NCBI RefSeq assembly: GCF_023073355.1
Contig: NZ_JADPJI010000002.1
Location: forward strand, 682,001-746,000
Length of the DNA stretch: 64,000 nucleotides
Source: Bradyrhizobium sp. 199
GTDB taxonomy: Bacteria > Pseudomonadota > Alphaproteobacteria > Rhizobiales > Xanthobacteraceae
Reading direction: 5' to 3'
In this document: one piece after another, positions 60,656-64,000 of the stretch
How positions within the stretch are numbered: the first letter of the stretch is position 1
Layout: each line of letters begins with the position of its first letter
Translations under genes and position numbers: made by a program
The notes under the pieces: generated by a model
What the model was told of the DNA's origin: nothing
Database searches by the model: none
The model's input: only the letters and a program-made list of their open reading frames with translations

Positions 60656-61891
60656 TCACTCGGACTTGAGGTCGCCGCTGATGATCTCGCCGAACAGTTC
60701 CCACTTCTCGCCCTTGAAGCGCATCATCTGGAGTTGCGCAATCGGTGCGAAGTCGGTGGCGCTGGTGTTGATCTTGACGCCGGGCAGCAGCGTGTCCGGC
60801 TCGAAGTCCTTCAACGAGGCCGCCTGCTTCATGATGTTGGCGCGGGTGAGATCGTCGCCGCACATTTCCAGCACTTTGGCGAGCGTCGAGGCGGCGCCAT
60901 AGCCATAGACCATGCTGGTGTCCGACTTGTCGGCGCCCGGCATGTACTTGTCGACGAACTCGTTCCACTTCTTCATGCCGGGGTCGTTGGCCCACTGCGG
61001 ATCCGTCGAATCCTTGGCATAGGCCGCCGACAGCACGCCCTGCGCGTTCTCGAAGCCGGCCGGCTTCATCACGCTGCCGACCGAGATCGACACGTTGGTG
61101 AGGATCTGGAGCGGCTTCCAGCTGAGTTCGGCGGTCTTCTTGATGGTCTGGGCTGCGAACTTCGGCGTGGTGTAGATCAGCAGCACGTCGGGATTGGCGG
61201 CCTTGATCTTGACGATATGGCCGTCGATCGAAGGCTCGGACACCTCGTAGCTCTCCTCCATGATGATCATGGACGAGGCCTTGGCGCCGAGGCCGTCCTT
61301 GGTGCCCTTGAGGTAGTCTTTGCCGAAATCGTCGTTCTGGTAGAGGATCGCGACCTTGGCGTCCGGCTTCTCCTTCAGCAGCCATTTCGCGTAGATCTGC
61401 GCTTCGCTCTGGTAGGAGGGCTGCCAGCCCATGGTCCAGGGGAAGTTCTTCGGGTCGTTCCACTTGGTGGCGCCCGTCGCGACGAAGAGCTGCGGAATCT
61501 TCTTGGCGTTGAGGTATTTCTGGATCGCGGTGTTCGAAGGCGTGCCGAGCGGATTGAAAACGACCAGGACCTCGTCGCTCTCGACCAGCTTGCGGACCTG
61601 CTCGACGGCCTTCGGCGGCGAATAGCCGTCGTCATAGGTGACGAAGTTGATCTTGCGGCCGTTGATGCCGCCCTTGTCGTTGATCATCTTGAAATAGGCT
61701 TCTTCGGTCTTGCCGATGATGCCGTAGGCCGACGCCGGACCGCTGTACGGCATGATGTTGCCGATCTTGATCTCGGTATCGGAGGCGCCGGTGTCGTATT
61801 TCTTTTGGGCGAGTGCAGCGCCGGAGGTGAGCACAATGGCCGCCGTTGCCGTGACCAGCGCGGCGGCTCGCAGTGTTCTTCCAAATCGCAA
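60656..61891 (-). CDS. Liv-type ABC substrate-binding protein (tandem paralogue 1)
   Basis: 411-residue periplasmic binding protein adjoining the permease genes. The start is TTG 61891, with AAGGAG 6 bases upstream; this gives a signal peptide RFGRTLRAAALVTATAAIV ending at ALA-QKKYD. A much longer frame to 62455 overlaps livM and is rejected. It shares the DTEIKIGNIMPYSGPASAYG opening with the other three. It lies 28 bp after livM, so it is cotranscribed and presumably the original receptor of this transporter. Confidence 0.92.
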   Translation of the reverse strand: MRFGRTLRAAALVTATAAIVLTSGAALAQKKYDTGASDTEIKIGNIMPYSGPASAYGIIGKTEEAYFKMINDKGGINGRKINFVTYDDGYSPPKAVEQVRKLVESDEVLVVFNPLGTPSNTAIQKYLNAKKIPQLFVATGATKWNDPKNFPWTMGWQPSYQSEAQIYAKWLLKEKPDAKVAILYQNDDFGKDYLKGTKDGLGAKASSMIIMEESYEVSEPSIDGHIVKIKAANPDVLLIYTTPKFAAQTIKKTAELSWKPLQILTNVSISVGSVMKPAGFENAQGVLSAAYAKDSTDPQWANDPGMKKWNEFVDKYMPGADKSDTSMVYGYGAASTLAKVLEMCGDDLTRANIMKQAASLKDFEPDTLLPGVKINTSATDFAPIAQLQMMRFKGEKWELFGEIISGDLKSE

Positions 61892-61919
61892 TTCGATCTC
61901 CTTGGTTAAAGTAGGGGGT

Positions 61920-62939
61920 TCAGTTTTTCCTGAGTTTACCGACGAATTGCTGGCCCAGGATCGCGATCTGCCTCGCGCCATGCGGCACGAGGTAGATAAC
62001 GAGGAACAGCAGCACGCCGAATACTGCGCCGGAGAGGCCCTTGGAGATGCTCTCCGCCATGTTCGGCACGAAGATGATGAAGGCAGCACCGACGAACGAG
62101 CCGGGCAGCCAGCCGACGCCGCCGACGACCATGCCGAGGAACAGCGAGATCGCCAGGGTAATGGTGTAGCTGTCGGGCGCGACGAACTGCACGGCGATGG
62201 CGCCAAGCGAGCCGGCGACGCCGGTGATGCCGGCGGACACGCCGAAGGCAAGCGTCTTGTAAAGCGAGACGTTGACGCCCATCGAGGAGGCCGCGATCTC
62301 GTTGTCGCGGATGGCCATGAAGGCGCGGCCGGAGCGGGAGCGCAGCAGGTTGACCGAGAAGATGTAGATCGCGAGCGTGACGGCGAGCGTGAAATAGTAC
62401 AGCCACATGTCCTGCGACATCGGCAGGCCGAACGGCGCGTCCGGCTTGGTAACAACGAGGCCCTGCACGCCGCCGGTCCAGTGCTCGAGGAAATTGAGCT
62501 TTAGCAACTGCGGCATCGCGGTGGCGAGCGCGAAGGTTGCGAGCGCGAGATAGACGCCCGACAACCGCAGCGCCGGCTTGCCGAACAGGTAGCCGAATCC
62601 GAAGCAGACCGTCGCGGAAATCGGAATTGTGAGCGCGTAATTGACGTTGAAGTACTCCATCAGCACCGCAGACGTATAGGCGCCGACGGCGTAGAACGCG
62701 CTCTGGCCGAGCGAGAACTGGCCGGAACCGCCGGTCAGGATGTTCAGCGCCAGCACCGCGAGCCCGTAGATCAGGAGCATCGTCATCTGGAAGATGATGA
62801 AGTTCTTGACGAAGACGGGCGCGATGAGCAGGGCCGCGAGCACCACCAGCGAGGTGCCCATGCCGAGCGTCATGGCCCGCTTCGGAACCGCCTCGACCGC
62901 CTGGTGGCCTTCGCCAACGACTTCTTCTGCAGCGCTCAT
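61920..62939 (-). CDS. livM: Branched-chain-type ABC permease LivM
   Basis: 339-residue permease with about nine to ten transmembrane segments. LTGGSGQFSLGQSAFYAVGAYTSA is the conserved LivM stretch near residue 70. The coupling loop is RSRSGRAFMAIRDNEIAASSMGVN, contacting the ATPases. Unlike the liv set at 48313-51858, it is not fused to LivG. ATG 62939 follows the livH stop within a few bases; TTG 62945 overlaps it and is an alternative. The livG of this system must lie beyond the right edge. Confidence 0.92.
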   Translation of the reverse strand: MSAAEEVVGEGHQAVEAVPKRAMTLGMGTSLVVLAALLIAPVFVKNFIIFQMTMLLIYGLAVLALNILTGGSGQFSLGQSAFYAVGAYTSAVLMEYFNVNYALTIPISATVCFGFGYLFGKPALRLSGVYLALATFALATAMPQLLKLNFLEHWTGGVQGLVVTKPDAPFGLPMSQDMWLYYFTLAVTLAIYIFSVNLLRSRSGRAFMAIRDNEIAASSMGVNVSLYKTLAFGVSAGITGVAGSLGAIAVQFVAPDSYTITLAISLFLGMVVGGVGWLPGSFVGAAFIIFVPNMAESISKGLSGAVFGVLLFLVIYLVPHGARQIAILGQQFVGKLRKN

Positions 62940-62941
62940 GA

Positions 62942-63820
62942 TCAAACTCGCTTGACGATTTGCCGGCCGAACAGGCCAGCGGGTTTGACGACCAGGACGG
63001 AGATGATCAGCGCGAGCGCGATCGGGAGTTTCAGCTCGTTGCCGACGCCGGGGATGTAGGTGCCGGCGAGGTTCTCGAAGACGCCGACCAGGAAGCCGCC
63101 GACCACGGCGCCGAACGGGCTGGTGAGGCCGCCGAGCACCGCGGCGGCGAAGCCGTAGATCAGCACGCCACCCATCATGTTGGGCTCGAGAAACACCACC
63201 GGCGCGATCAGCATGCCGGCGATCGAGCCGATCGCGGTTGCCATGCCCCAGCCTAGTGCGATCATCCAGCTCGTGTTGATGCCGACGAGGCGGGCCGATT
63301 CAGGCACCGAGGCGGCCGCGCGCATGGCGAGACCGATGCGGGTGTATTGGAAGAAGAAATAGAGCCCGAGCAATAGGAGCACGGTGACGCCGATCATGCC
63401 GGCCTGGTGGGTCGAGATCAGCTGGCTGCCCAGGAACGGCGAGGAGCCGAACGGGGTCGGATACTGCTTGATGGTGAAGTCCCAGATCAGGCCCGCCGAG
63501 GAGTTGATGATCGCAAACAGCGCGATGAAGCCGGCGACGTTGGTCAGCACCGGTGCCTTGACGAGCGGCTTGAACAGGATGCGCTCTATCGCGATGCCTG
63601 CGACAAAGGAGAATGCGAGCGTGATGATGAAGGCGGCCCAATAGGACACGCCCCACTGCATCAGCTGCCAGGAGATGAAGGTCGAGAACATCGCCATCTC
63701 GCCTTGCGCGAAGTTGAGATGGTCGATGGCCTGGTAGATCATGACCACGGCGAGCGCCATGCAGGCGTAGATCGCGCCCGTGGCGATGCCGGCCAGGACC
63801 TGGTTGGTGAACAGCTCCAT
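62942..63820 (-). CDS. livH: Branched-chain-type ABC permease LivH
   Basis: 292-residue permease, the normal LivH length, with about eight transmembrane segments. It opens LFTNQVLAGIATGAIYACMALAVVMIYQAIDHLNFAQGEMAMFS, the conserved LivH start (residues 3-46). The coupling loop is RIGLAMRAAASVPESARLVGIN. ATG 63820 is preceded by GGGAGCCGGACA. It follows livF by 12 bp and is coupled to livM, forming one operon running leftward. Confidence 0.93.
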   Translation of the reverse strand: MELFTNQVLAGIATGAIYACMALAVVMIYQAIDHLNFAQGEMAMFSTFISWQLMQWGVSYWAAFIITLAFSFVAGIAIERILFKPLVKAPVLTNVAGFIALFAIINSSAGLIWDFTIKQYPTPFGSSPFLGSQLISTHQAGMIGVTVLLLLGLYFFFQYTRIGLAMRAAASVPESARLVGINTSWMIALGWGMATAIGSIAGMLIAPVVFLEPNMMGGVLIYGFAAAVLGGLTSPFGAVVGGFLVGVFENLAGTYIPGVGNELKLPIALALIISVLVVKPAGLFGRQIVKRV

Positions 63821-63832
63821 TGTCCGGCTCCC

Positions 63833-64000
63833 TCAATAACCCAGATAGGATTTGCGGATTTCTTCGTTGTTCGCGATGTCCGTGGCTTTGCCCGACATCA
63901 CGATGCGGCCAGTCTCGATCACATAGGCCTGGTCGGCCAGCTCGAGCGCGAGCTGGGCGTTCTGCTCGACCACCAGGATCGACACCTTGTCCTCGCGGTT
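63833..64000 (-). CDS. livF: LivF ATPase, C-terminal part (cut by right edge)
   Basis: The last 55 codons of a LivF-type ATPase, stop TGA at 63833-63835. Visible are VSILVVEQNAQLALELADQ (the H-loop region with the LivF-typical EQN in place of EH) and VIETGRIVMSGKATDIANN, ending RKSYLGY. Walker motifs lie beyond the window. It is the gene upstream of livH in the operon. Confidence 0.9.
   Translation of the reverse strand, partial: NREDKVSILVVEQNAQLALELADQAYVIETGRIVMSGKATDIANNEEIRKSYLGY

Noticed and set aside
61892..62455. Upstream extension of the binding-protein frame at 60656
   Set aside because: It overlaps livM and is Ser/Arg-rich nonsense; TTG 61891 with AAGGAG upstream gives a proper signal peptide.

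Overview
The window (about 65% GC by eye) looks like chromosome of a Bradyrhizobium or a very close Nitrobacteraceae relative. The reasons are the many acyl-CoA and aromatic-acid genes, an abundance of Liv-type ABC binding proteins, an Irr-type iron box in front of mbfA, a rhizobial-type initiator tRNA, and several families of intergenic palindromic repeats of the kind found throughout that group. No phage, transposase, CRISPR array or plasmid function is visible.

Layout. 1-2640: an acyl-CoA dehydrogenase (cut by the left edge) and a zinc alcohol dehydrogenase. 2696-6990: SnoaL-like protein, amidase, the iron exporter MbfA with a 35-bp perfect palindrome, and an alpha/beta hydrolase. 7118-10635: two paralogous metallo-beta-lactamase-fold hydrolases flanking a GST and an FAH-family enzyme. 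10733-16185: DUF3775 protein, an SDR lacking its catalytic YxxxK, CvpA-like protein, GMC oxidoreductase, coniferyl-aldehyde-type dehydrogenase. 16500-16576: initiator tRNA-Met, then a wrecked TadG-like fragment. 17008-20826: Liv-type binding protein, FCD/GntR regulator and acyl-CoA synthetase, with two mirror-image operators in the divergent promoter region. 20914-35539: MFS transporter, zinc-ribbon MBL protein, MetX-like hydrolase, fatty acid desaturase, two WYL regulators with GST genes, a crotonase without the usual glutamates, an MloK1-like cyclic-nucleotide-gated channel, a TAXI-type protein and small unknowns.

35619-52560 is the most coherent block and reads as a phenylpropanoid (p-coumarate/ferulate) uptake and degradation region. 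It has a five-gene operon (crotonase, feruloyl-CoA synthetase, SDR, thioesterase, periplasmic binding protein), a TRAP transporter operon with a DUF3237 gene, p-hydroxybenzoate hydroxylase (pobA), a LivH/LivMG/LivF permease set with no binding protein of its own, and a MarR regulator. A shared motif, GTTAT-N5-ATAAC, sits in the promoters of the catabolic operon, pobA and the liv/marR divergent region. I propose it as the operator of the MarR protein. The inferred flow is import, CoA activation, hydration, oxidation and thiolytic or hydrolytic release to hydroxybenzoate, then PobA to protocatechuate.

52621-64000: a PAS-PAS-GGDEF-EAL protein, a MOFRL-type glycerate kinase, then a second Liv system with four tandem paralogous binding proteins, three of them with a terminator-like hairpin just after the stop codon, followed upstream by livM, livH and a livF cut by the right edge.
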